Assembly (NCBI RefSeq): GCF_003224335.1
Contig: NZ_QKLF01000001.1
Span: forward strand, 124,001 to 188,000
Origin: Curtobacterium sp. MCJR17_055
GTDB lineage: Bacteria > Actinomycetota > Actinomycetes > Actinomycetales > Microbacteriaceae
DNA length: 64,000 nucleotides
Direction of reading: 5' to 3'
A model generated the notes under the pieces. The model was given only the letters and a program-made list of their open reading frames with translations, did not search any database and was not told the DNA's origin. This document shows positions 18,591-26,468 of this stretch, in pieces. Position numbers and translations under genes: made by a program. Every line of letters begins with the position of its first letter. The first letter of the stretch is position 1.

Positions 18591-19190
18591 TCAGCGCGCG
18601 TCGAGCCCCGCGACCACGGGCGTCAGCGCGGCGGCGACGTACTCGACGAGCGGCCGTCGCGCGACGCCGTCCCGCACCCACACCCCGAACGCCGCGGCGG
18701 CGGCACCGAGCATCGCGCCCGCCACGGTCTGCGGCCACAGCGACCCCGCGTGCTCCCCGGTCCGACCGGCGACGAAGGACGCGACCGCCTGGTGCTGCGC
18801 GGTCACCCGGGTGGCGACGCTCGCGACGAGTCCGTCGCCGACGTCCATCACCTCGGCCTGCGCGATCGCCCAGGGCACGCGCTCCGGGTCGTGCGCCCGG
18901 GCGGCGGCGAGCAGGGCCTCCTCGACGGCACGGACGGCGCTCGACTCGGTCGAGGACGCCAGGTGCCGCGGCAGGTCAGCGACCGCTGCGTCGAGGTCGA
19001 GCCACATGACGTCGGACTTGGCGGTGAAGTAGTTGAAGAAGGTGGCCCGACTCACCCCGGCACGGGCGGCGATCTGGTCCACCGTGGTCCGTCCGTAGCC
19101 CTGCTCCAGGAAGAGCTCGGCGGCGGCGTCCGCGAGCACCTCGGCGCTCGAGCGGCGCGGTCGCCCACCGCGGCGGATCGGTTCGTCCAT
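18591..19190 (-). CDS. TetR-family transcriptional regulator
   Basis: A 199-residue DNA-binding repressor, probably of the divergent ABC importer. The N-terminal helix-turn-helix is clear (AAELFLEQGYGRTTVDQIAARAGVSRATFFNYFTAKSD in pattern, residues about 22-60), followed by a ligand-binding domain of about 130 residues without a recognisable subfamily signature. It is divergent from the binding-protein gene with only 31 bp between the starts. That gap contains a dyad (19197-19212). GGAGG lies just 1 nt before the ATG, too close for normal use, so leaderless initiation is possible. Confidence 0.9.
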   Translation of the reverse strand: MDEPIRRGGRPRRSSAEVLADAAAELFLEQGYGRTTVDQIAARAGVSRATFFNYFTAKSDVMWLDLDAAVADLPRHLASSTESSAVRAVEEALLAAARAHDPERVPWAIAQAEVMDVGDGLVASVATRVTAQHQAVASFVAGRTGEHAGSLWPQTVAGAMLGAAAAAFGVWVRDGVARRPLVEYVAAALTPVVAGLDAR

Positions 19191-19196
19191 GCCTCC

Positions 19197-19212
19197 AGTA
19201 AAGCGCTAGACT
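19197..19212. promoter_or_regulatory. Dyad operator and -10 element in the tetR/ABC divergent promoter
   Basis: The imperfect palindrome AGTAAAGCGCTAGACT has a central AGCGCT and matching AGT/ACT ends. Its right end is a -10-like TAGACT (19207-19212), which would start transcription within a few nucleotides of the ATG at 19222. It shares the 10-mer TAAAGCGCTA with the LacI operator at 60880-60889. Confidence 0.6.
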
Positions 19213-19221
19213 CGGCCAGCC

Positions 19222-20874
19222 ATGATCTTGGACCCAGTACAGAAAAGCCCGGCGCTGCGGCGCATCGTGACCGGCGTCGCCGGCGCGGCCACGATCCTCC
19301 TGGCCGTCACCGCGTGCTCCGGCGACGGTGCCGCCGGGGACAGCAGCACGCCCGTCAGCGGCGGCACGCTCACCTACGCCTCCGGCGACGCCGAGCCGAC
19401 CTGCCTGGACCCGCACGTCGGCGGCAACTACCCCCAGGCGCTGCTGGCGACGCAGTACATCGAGGAACTGGTCGGGCTCGACGACGACGGGCGGCCGACG
19501 CCCGAGCTCGCCGAGAAGTGGACGACGAGCGACGACGGGAAGGTCCTCACGTTCACGCTCCGCGACGACGTCACCTTCACCGACGGCACCCCCTTCGACG
19601 CCGCGGCTGTGGTCGCGAACATCGAGCACGTGCAGGACCCGGCCACGGCCTCGAGCACCGGGTACCTCGCCCTGCAGTCGATCGAGAAGGCGACCGCCAC
19701 CGACGACCACACGGTGACGCTGTCCCTCAGCCGTCCCGACGCCGCACTGCTCGAGTCGTTCTCGCAGCCGTGGGTCGGTATGGAGTCCCCGAAGGCGCTC
19801 CAGCGGAAGCAGGCGACGAACTGCGAGTCCCCTGTCGGCACCGGCCCCTTCGCGGTCACCGGGTGGAAGCACGGCGACCGCGTCACGCTCGAACGGAACA
19901 CGGCGTACACGCCGCTCGCCGGGTCGTCCACCGAGCCGCGCCTGGACGGACTCACCTGGCGGTTCCTGCCCGACTCGACCTCGCGGTACGCGGCCCTGCA
20001 GTCCGGCCAGGTCGACGTCATCGACAACGCCCAGCCCGACCAGCTCAAGGCAGCCTCGGCGAAGGGCAGCATCCGCGACCTCGACGCTCCCCGCCCGGGT
20101 GCGTCGAACCGTCTCGAGTTGAACTCGGGCCACGGCGTCTTCCGCGACGAGTCTGTCCGCGAGGCGTTCATCGCGGCTGCCGAGATCGACCCGGGCCTGC
20201 GGTCGCTCTTCCTCGGCACCGCGAAGCGCTCGTACTCCGTGCTGTCGAGCGTCGAGCCGACGTCGTACTCGGACGAGTCGTTGTTCGCGTACGACCCGGC
20301 CGAGGCGAAGCGTCTGCTCGACGAGGCCGGCTGGAAGACCAACAGCGACGGCGTCCGCGAGAAGGACGGGAAGACCCTGACCGTCACGTTCCCGGTGTCG
20401 ACGAACCAGTCCGTCCCCGCCGAGCGCAGCCTGTTCCAGCAGATCCAGGCGTCCGAAGCCGAGGTCGGCATCGAGGTCCGGCTGCAAGAACTCGACCTGT
20501 CGAGCTGGTACGCGGCACTCGCGGAGAACCAGTACGACGTCGTCAGCGCCCCGTACACGAAGGTCGGCCCGGACGTCCTCCGCATCCTGTACGACTCCGC
20601 CTCGATCACCCCGGCACCGTCGGGCTACTTCGCGAACCTGGCGCAGCTCGACGACCCGGCCCTCGACGAACTGCTCGAGAAGGCGTCGCAGACCTCGGAC
20701 GCGAACGAGCGAGCGGAGCTGGTCGAGCAGGCACAACGGACGATCCTCGAGAGCCGGACGGTCCTGCCGCTCTACGACCAGCAGAACCACTTCCTGTACC
20801 GCTCGGCCGTCCACGGCATCTCGACCACGTCGGTCTCGACGCCGTGGTTCGGCACGGCGTGGATCGCGCGCTGA
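19222..20874 (+). CDS. ABC transporter substrate-binding lipoprotein, family 5 (peptide/opine/nickel)
   Basis: Extracytoplasmic receptor of the importer encoded by the next three genes. The 550-residue precursor has a lipoprotein signal peptide with the lipobox AVTAC (lipidated Cys near residue 33), followed by GGTLTYASGDAEPTCLDPHVG and the family-5 pattern LAEKWTTSDDGKVLTFTLRDDVTFTDGTPF in short segments. Family 5 binds di/oligopeptides, opines, nickel or sugars; the ligand cannot be assigned. It starts just after the divergent operator, and its 3' end overlaps the first permease gene. Confidence 0.93.
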   Translation: MILDPVQKSPALRRIVTGVAGAATILLAVTACSGDGAAGDSSTPVSGGTLTYASGDAEPTCLDPHVGGNYPQALLATQYIEELVGLDDDGRPTPELAEKWTTSDDGKVLTFTLRDDVTFTDGTPFDAAAVVANIEHVQDPATASSTGYLALQSIEKATATDDHTVTLSLSRPDAALLESFSQPWVGMESPKALQRKQATNCESPVGTGPFAVTGWKHGDRVTLERNTAYTPLAGSSTEPRLDGLTWRFLPDSTSRYAALQSGQVDVIDNAQPDQLKAASAKGSIRDLDAPRPGASNRLELNSGHGVFRDESVREAFIAAAEIDPGLRSLFLGTAKRSYSVLSSVEPTSYSDESLFAYDPAEAKRLLDEAGWKTNSDGVREKDGKTLTVTFPVSTNQSVPAERSLFQQIQASEAEVGIEVRLQELDLSSWYAALAENQYDVVSAPYTKVGPDVLRILYDSASITPAPSGYFANLAQLDDPALDELLEKASQTSDANERAELVEQAQRTILESRTVLPLYDQQNHFLYRSAVHGISTTSVSTPWFGTAWIAR

Positions 20875-21932
20875 TCTCCTTGCGTCGCATTTGGGCCCAC
20901 GCCGCCGGTTCCCGGCGGACGCGCCAGCGGCCGACAGGCCGTGCCGGTGGGGAGGGGTCCGGTGCCCGGCCGGCACGCCAGCCCGCCCGTGCGGGCTGGG
21001 TGCGCTGGACGGTGCGCCGCGTCCTCGGCGGCATCGGGGTGCTCTGGGCCGTCGCCACGATCGTGTTCGTCGCGATCCGTCTCATCCCGGGGGACCCCGC
21101 CCTCGCGATCCTCGGCGGGCCGGGGTCCCAGGCGTCGGCCGAGGCGGTGGCCCAGGTGCGGTCCGAGTACGGGCTCGACCAGCCCGTCCTCGTGCAGTAC
21201 CTGGTGTTCCTCGGCCGTCTGGCGGCGGGGCAGCTCGGGGACTCGTACGCCTTCCGGACGCCGGTGTCGACGCTCCTCGCGCAGGAACTGCCCGTGACGC
21301 TGACCCTCGCGGTCGCCGGGCTCGGGGTCGCCTGGCTGCTGGCGGTCGTGGCCGCGTGGTGGTCGACGCAACGAGGCCGGACAGCGGCGTTGCTGACCAC
21401 CGGCCTGGCCGTCACCGCCAGCGTGATGCCGCACTTCTGGCTCGGCAGCGTGCTCATCGTGGTGTTCGCCAGCTCCCTGGGGTGGGTGCCCGCCGTGAGC
21501 GACGGCACGCTGCGCGGCTGGGTCCTGCCAGTGCTCGTCGTCGCGGTGCCGGTCGCCGGGTACCTGGCCGAGACGATCCGCGACGGCGTGGTGGACGCGC
21601 AGCGGTCCGCCTTCGCGCTGGCCGCCCGGGGTCGGGGCGAGTCCCGTGCCGGACTGTTCGGTCGGCACCTGCTCCGGCACGCCGCACTCCCCGGGATCGC
21701 CCTGTCCGCCTGGGCCTTCGGGTCGCTCGTGTCCGGGGCCGTCGTCGTCGAGTCGGTGTTCGCGCTCCCCGGGATAGGCCGGGCACTCGTGACCGCGGTG
21801 ACGCAGCGGGACATGCCGCTCGTCGCAGGGATCGCGCTCGTGTCGGCGGCGGCGTACGTCGTCGTGCTCGCCGTGGCCGACCTCGTCGAGCGCGCAGTCG
21901 ACCCGCGCGGCGGCGAGGCGGAGGCACGGTGA
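20859..21932 (+). CDS. ABC transporter permease, DppB type
   Basis: First membrane subunit of the peptide-type importer. The core matches DppB/OppB: GGIGVLWAVATIVFVAIRLIPGDPA at the first helix, YGLDQPVLVQYLVFLGRLAAGQLGDS, and the EAA-like loop ALAARGRGESRAGLFGRHLLRHA. About six helices. The start is uncertain: GTG 20859 (357 residues) overlaps the binding-protein gene by 16 nt; TTG 20880 and GTG 21000 are alternatives, the last giving a typical DppB N-terminus. It overlaps the next gene by 4 nt. Confidence 0.88.
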   Translation: MDRALISLRRIWAHAAGSRRTRQRPTGRAGGEGSGARPARQPARAGWVRWTVRRVLGGIGVLWAVATIVFVAIRLIPGDPALAILGGPGSQASAEAVAQVRSEYGLDQPVLVQYLVFLGRLAAGQLGDSYAFRTPVSTLLAQELPVTLTLAVAGLGVAWLLAVVAAWWSTQRGRTAALLTTGLAVTASVMPHFWLGSVLIVVFASSLGWVPAVSDGTLRGWVLPVLVVAVPVAGYLAETIRDGVVDAQRSAFALAARGRGESRAGLFGRHLLRHAALPGIALSAWAFGSLVSGAVVVESVFALPGIGRALVTAVTQRDMPLVAGIALVSAAAYVVVLAVADLVERAVDPRGGEAEAR

Positions 21933-22885
21933 GCGGCATCCTCGACCCGGGCCTCCCGTCCGGCACCGAGCCGGTCGCTCCCGGACCCGGCACCGACCCC
22001 GACGGCAGGTCCGGCGGCACGCCGACCAGGCCGTCCGAGACGTTCGGCGCACGCGCCGGACGCCGGTCCGAGCGATTCCGTGGGGGGACGCTCGGGCCGG
22101 CAGGCACCATCGCGGCCGCCGTGGTGGCGGTCGCGGTGGTCGCCGCCCTGTGGCCGGCGCTGCTCGGCGGCGCGCACCCGCTGGCGGTCTCCCCGGCCGA
22201 GGCCCTCTTGCCACCAGGCCCGGGTCGTCCGTTCGGCACCGACGAGTCGGGGCGGGACGTCCTGGCGCGGGTCGTCGCGGGGACGCGGGCGTCGCTCCTG
22301 GTCGGCGTCGTCGCCACGCTCGTCGGCGGCGTGACCGGCGTGCTGCTCGGCGTCCTGGCCGGGCTCGGTGGACGGGTGGTCGACGCAGTCGTCGGTCGGG
22401 TGACCGAGGTCGCCTTCGCGCTGCCGCTGCTGCTCGTCGCGCTCGTCGTCATCGCGGTGACCGGCCCGGGTCCGGTGCCGGCCATGCTCGCCGTCGGGTT
22501 CGCGACCGCGCCGGGGTACGCCCGGATCGTGCGGGGGCTGGTCCGGACCGCGCGGGCGTCGCAGGTGGTCGAGACCGCCGTGCTCCTCGGCCGCTCCCCC
22601 GCCGCGATCGTGTTCCGCCACGTGCTGCCCGCCGCCCTCTGGCCGATCATCGCCGTCGGCACGCTCGGCATCGGTCAGGCGGTGGTGTGGGCATCGGCCC
22701 TGAGCTACCTCGGCGTCGGGACACCGCCACCCGCGCCGGAGTGGGGCGCCATGCTCGCCGACGGCCGCACCTACCTGCAGACGGCCCCGTGGATGAGCAC
22801 GTTCCCGGGCCTCGCGATCGTCGTCCTCGCGACCGCGGTGACGGTGCTCGGTCGGGCGCTCCGCCGACGTGGGGATGCTCGGTGA
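21929..22885 (+). CDS. ABC transporter permease, DppC type
   Basis: Second membrane subunit of the importer, 318 residues. After a 50-residue Pro/Gly/Arg-rich N-terminus it has the DppC pattern PFGTDESGRDVLARVVAGTR, helices with GVVATLVGGVTGVLLGVLAGL, the EAA loop ETAVLLGRSPAAIVFRHVLP, and the family end segment LSYLGVGTPPPAPEWGAML. The start is GTG 21929, overlapping the DppB-type stop (GTGA), and its own stop overlaps the ATPase start the same way, so the permeases and ATPase are translationally coupled. Confidence 0.93.
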   Translation: MSGILDPGLPSGTEPVAPGPGTDPDGRSGGTPTRPSETFGARAGRRSERFRGGTLGPAGTIAAAVVAVAVVAALWPALLGGAHPLAVSPAEALLPPGPGRPFGTDESGRDVLARVVAGTRASLLVGVVATLVGGVTGVLLGVLAGLGGRVVDAVVGRVTEVAFALPLLLVALVVIAVTGPGPVPAMLAVGFATAPGYARIVRGLVRTARASQVVETAVLLGRSPAAIVFRHVLPAALWPIIAVGTLGIGQAVVWASALSYLGVGTPPPAPEWGAMLADGRTYLQTAPWMSTFPGLAIVVLATAVTVLGRALRRRGDAR

Positions 22886-24549
22886 GCAGCGCCGGGACCG
22901 CCGAGCCCGTCCTCGACGTCGCGGGGCTCGCTGCCACCGTCGGGACGACGACGCTCGTCGAGGACGTCGACCTCCACGTCGCCCCGGGTGAGCTGGTCGC
23001 CCTGGTCGGCGCCTCCGGTTCCGGCAAGTCGGTCACCGTCCGGGCTGCGCTCGGGCTCTCCGCGGACGGCGTCCGCATCGGCGCCCGCCGGCTCGTGCTC
23101 GCCGGGCGCGATGTCCGAGCGTTGTCCGATCGGCGGTGGCGCGACGTCCGGGGACGCCTCGTCGGCTACGTCGGCCAGGAGGCCCTCGGCGCCCTGGACC
23201 CGCTCCGTCCCGTCGGGCGGGAGGTCGCCGACGCACTCCGGCTGCACACCGACCTGACCGCTCGCGAGCGTGTCGACGCCGTGGGAGCGGCGCTCGAGGC
23301 GGTCGGACTCGACCCCGCGCTCGCCACGGAGGGGCGCACAGCCGGGACACTGTCCGGCGGGATGCGGCAGCGTGCGCTCATCGCCGCGGCCACGATCGCG
23401 GACCCCGGGCTGCTCGTCGCCGACGAGCCGACGACCGCGCTCGACGCCGGCATCGCCCTCACCGTGATGGAGCAGCTCCGCGCGGCGCAGCTGCGCGGCA
23501 CCGGGGTGCTCGTCGTGACGCACGACCTCGGGCTCGTCGCGGGGTGGGCCGACCGGGTCGTCGTGATGCACGGCGGACGGGTCGTCGAGGACGGGCGGAC
23601 CGCGGACGTGCTCGGTTCACCCCGGCACGAGGCGACGCGCGCACTCGTCCGGGCGGCGCGGACGGCTGACGGCCCCCTGCGCGGCGGTCCGACCGCCGGC
23701 GTCCGCGGTGGCGACGTCCGGGCCGCAGGCGTCGTGATCGCCGATGCCGCAGCTGCCGGCCGTCCCGTCGAGACCCCCGTGCTCGCGGCGCATGCACTCC
23801 GCCGGACCTACGCCGGGGTCCCGGCGGTCCGCGAGGTGTCGCTCCGGGTCGACCGTGGTCGGGTGCTCGGCATCGTCGGGGCCTCGGGTTCCGGCAAGAC
23901 GACCGTGGCGCGGATGCTCCTCGGGCTCGAGACGCCCGACGACGGCGCGGTCGACCTCGGCGGCGAGCCCTGGGCGCCGCTGCCCGAACGGGACCGCCGC
24001 CATCGTCGCCCGCGGATCGCCGCGGTCGTACAGGACCCCGGCGCGACGTTCGACGAACGGTGGGACGTCGACCGGGTCCTCGCGGACGCGCTCACCGGCG
24101 GCCGGGCTCGGCGCGCGACCGGACCCCTCGGCGACCGGGTGGCGACGGCGCTCCGGCAGGTCGGGCTCGACCCCGCGCTCCGGCGTCGCTCCCCGCGCAC
24201 CCTGTCCGGCGGGCAGCGGCAGCGGCTCGCGATCGCCCGGGCCCTCGCGACCGAGCCCGAGGTGATGGTGCTCGACGAGCCCGTCACCGCCCTCGACGCG
24301 ACCGTGCAGGACGCCGTGCTGACACTGCTCGAACGGCTCCGGGACGAGACCGGTGTCGCGATGGTGTTCGTGTCGCACGACCTCCGGGCCGTCCGTCGCC
24401 TGGCCGACGACGTGCTCGTCGTGCACGACGGCACTGTTGTCGAGTCCGGTCCCGCCGACGAGGTCCTCGCCCGTCCGACCCATCCGGTCACCGAGAGACT
24501 CGTCCGCGCCGCCGAACGGCTCACCGCCGGCCCCACCGAGCCCGCCTGA
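22882..24549 (+). CDS. Fused dual-domain ABC ATPase (DppD-DppF type)
   Basis: Energises the peptide-type importer. The 555-residue protein carries two complete nucleotide-binding domains in tandem. Domain 1 (about 5-265) has Walker A GASGSGKS, signature LSGGM and Walker B LLVADEP. Domain 2 (about 300-550) has GASGSGKT, LSGGQRQRLAIARAL and VMVLDEP. The linker is Gly/Ala-rich. The fusion supplies the heterodimer that is usually two genes. The start is GTG 22882 with GTGA coupling. A terminator follows at 24611. Confidence 0.94.
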   Translation: MSSAGTAEPVLDVAGLAATVGTTTLVEDVDLHVAPGELVALVGASGSGKSVTVRAALGLSADGVRIGARRLVLAGRDVRALSDRRWRDVRGRLVGYVGQEALGALDPLRPVGREVADALRLHTDLTARERVDAVGAALEAVGLDPALATEGRTAGTLSGGMRQRALIAAATIADPGLLVADEPTTALDAGIALTVMEQLRAAQLRGTGVLVVTHDLGLVAGWADRVVVMHGGRVVEDGRTADVLGSPRHEATRALVRAARTADGPLRGGPTAGVRGGDVRAAGVVIADAAAAGRPVETPVLAAHALRRTYAGVPAVREVSLRVDRGRVLGIVGASGSGKTTVARMLLGLETPDDGAVDLGGEPWAPLPERDRRHRRPRIAAVVQDPGATFDERWDVDRVLADALTGGRARRATGPLGDRVATALRQVGLDPALRRRSPRTLSGGQRQRLAIARALATEPEVMVLDEPVTALDATVQDAVLTLLERLRDETGVAMVFVSHDLRAVRRLADDVLVVHDGTVVESGPADEVLARPTHPVTERLVRAAERLTAGPTEPA

Positions 24550-24610
24550 CCCGGGCTCCCGGAGCGGCCGGGACCGCCCCGACTCGTCAGGGGCAGAGGA
24601 CGATCCGCGA

Positions 24611-24646
24611 GGGAGGCCCGCCCTGCGGACGCAGGACGGGCCTCCC
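24611..24646. terminator. Bidirectional terminator between the ABC ATPase and MFS genes
   Basis: A 16-bp stem (24611-24626 with 24631-24646, one C-A mismatch) and a 4-nt loop lies between convergent genes, 62 nt after the ATPase stop and 19 nt after the MFS stop. Confidence 0.8.
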
Positions 24647-24664
24647 GGCCGGGTGGTCGGCGGG

Positions 24665-26251
24665 TCAGGAACCGGCGGGTGCCTGCTCCTGGCGCGATCC
24701 TGGGGCGCTGCCGTCCTCAGGGACGACCGGGAACTGGCTCGTCGAGAAGTCCTTCGCCCAGTCGGACTGCGCGAGCTCCGAGGTCGGGTCGTCGTACTCC
24801 GCGATGACGTCGGCGACCTCGTCCTCGTGGGCAACCGTCGGGCCGGAGCCCATGAGCGGTGAGCTCGCCGTCTCCTTCGTGAAGTACACGGCGACCAGCC
24901 CGATCAGGGCGGCGAGCATGAGGTAGAAGGCCGGGATGTCCTCGGCCCAGCCGAAGCCGGCGTCCTTCGCCCCGGCGATGAGCGCCTGCGTCGCCAGCGG
25001 CGTCGTGCCACCGAAGAGGGAGACCGACACGTTGAACGCGATGGCCAGCGCGCCGTAGCGGATGATCGTCGGGAACAGCGCCGGGAGCGTCGACGGCATG
25101 GTCGACGTGAACGTCACCAGGACCAGACCGAGGATGAGCAGGCCGGCGAAGACGCCGGGGCCGGTGCCGGTCTGCACGAGCTTCAGCGCCGGCCAGGACA
25201 GCAGGATGAACCCGATGCATCCCGCGGCGAGCACGGGGCGACGACCGAACCGGTCCGACAGCCGTCCGCCGAACGTGATGACGACCATCATGAGGATCAT
25301 CACGATGACGATGAGGATGAGGCCGAACGTGGCGTTCTGCCCGAGGTTCGTCTCGAGGTAGGTCGGCATGTACGACAGGAGCATGTAGTCGGTCACGTTG
25401 AAGACCAGGACGAGGCCGATGCAGACGATGAGCGAGCGCCAGTTCTCGGCGAAGAGCTTGAGGAACGGGGTCTTCTGCGACTCGCGCTCGGCAGCCTGCT
25501 CCTGCTGCTTCTGGAATGCCGGGGTCTCCTCCAGCTTGAGCCGCAGGTACAGCCCGATGAGGCCGAGCGGCCCGGCCACGATGAACGGGATGCGCCAGCC
25601 CCAGCTCAGCAGGGCGTCCTCGGGCATCGCGTACTGCAGGACCGTGACGATCGAGGCGCCGAGCACGTAGCCGGCGAGCGTGCCGAACTCGAGCCACGAG
25701 CCCATGAAACCGCGGCGCTTGTCGGGCGAGTACTCCGCGATGAACGTCGCGGCACCGCCGTACTCACCACCCGTCGAGAAGCCCTGCACGAACCGCGCGA
25801 CGAGCAGCAGCACCGGCGCCCAGAAGCCGATCGTGTCGTAGGACGGGATCAGGCCGATCATCAGCGTGCCCGCGGCCATCAGGATCATCGTCAGCGCGAG
25901 GACCTTCTGCCGGCCGATCTTGTCGCCGATCGGGCCGAACACCGCGCCACCGATCGGGCGGACGATGAACGCGGCGGCGAAGAAGCCGAACGTGGCGACC
26001 AGGTTCGAGGTCGGGTCGCCCGCCGGCAGGAACACCTTCGAGATGGTGACGGTCAGGTAGGCGAAGATGCCGAAGTCGAACCACTCCATGGCATTGCCGA
26101 GCGCTGCTGCGGCGACGGCACGCTTGAGCAGCGACTCCTCGACGACGGTGACGTCGTCCTCGGTGAGCTTCCGCCGGGCGCGCTTGGCGGCGCCCTTCGT
26201 CCGCAACGGGCGGTCCCCGTGCGGCTGCGTCGATGTATCGTTCGCTGGCAA
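24665..26251 (-). CDS. MFS transporter, ProP (proline/betaine) type metabolite:H+ symporter
   Basis: Proton symporter of the metabolite:H+ family, likely for an osmolyte or carboxylate. The 528-residue protein has twelve helices, the family N-terminal motif GNAMEWFDFGIFAYL, the loop motif GPIGDKIGRQKVLALTMILMA and its repeat GGRLSDRFGRRPVL, and QGFSTGGEYGGA. The C-terminal 55 residues are acidic and soluble. The start is TTG 26251, supported by GGAGG 6 nt upstream; an ATG 18 codons earlier has no ribosome site. It is divergent from valS. Confidence 0.93.
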   Translation of the reverse strand: MPANDTSTQPHGDRPLRTKGAAKRARRKLTEDDVTVVEESLLKRAVAAAALGNAMEWFDFGIFAYLTVTISKVFLPAGDPTSNLVATFGFFAAAFIVRPIGGAVFGPIGDKIGRQKVLALTMILMAAGTLMIGLIPSYDTIGFWAPVLLLVARFVQGFSTGGEYGGAATFIAEYSPDKRRGFMGSWLEFGTLAGYVLGASIVTVLQYAMPEDALLSWGWRIPFIVAGPLGLIGLYLRLKLEETPAFQKQQEQAAERESQKTPFLKLFAENWRSLIVCIGLVLVFNVTDYMLLSYMPTYLETNLGQNATFGLILIVIVMILMMVVITFGGRLSDRFGRRPVLAAGCIGFILLSWPALKLVQTGTGPGVFAGLLILGLVLVTFTSTMPSTLPALFPTIIRYGALAIAFNVSVSLFGGTTPLATQALIAGAKDAGFGWAEDIPAFYLMLAALIGLVAVYFTKETASSPLMGSGPTVAHEDEVADVIAEYDDPTSELAQSDWAKDFSTSQFPVVPEDGSAPGSRQEQAPAGS

Positions 26252-26468
26252 GTCGTTCCTCCGGTGTGCTGTGCGTCCTTCGGGCGTCCGACGAGGCGGC
26301 GACACTGGCGACCTGCGAGCCGCGCTCGCCGGACAAACCCCGGAAGCCTACCAGTCGGGCTCGTGGCGACGGGGCGACCACTACGCTGGAGGGACCCCGT
26401 CGAGCGCGGGGACACTCAGGCACCTCATCACGGACTCGGTGCCGCACATACGAACGGAAGGCGCAGCC

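Noticed and set aside
18207-21932. A plus-strand open frame of about 1240 codons running through the TetR and binding-protein genes into the DppB-type permease
   Set aside because: Only its last 350 codons encode a recognisable permease; the rest is a shadow of two well-supported genes.
24665-26305. ATG at 26305 as the start of the MFS transporter
   Set aside because: No ribosome site; TTG 26251 has GGAGG at the right distance and gives a normal N-terminus.
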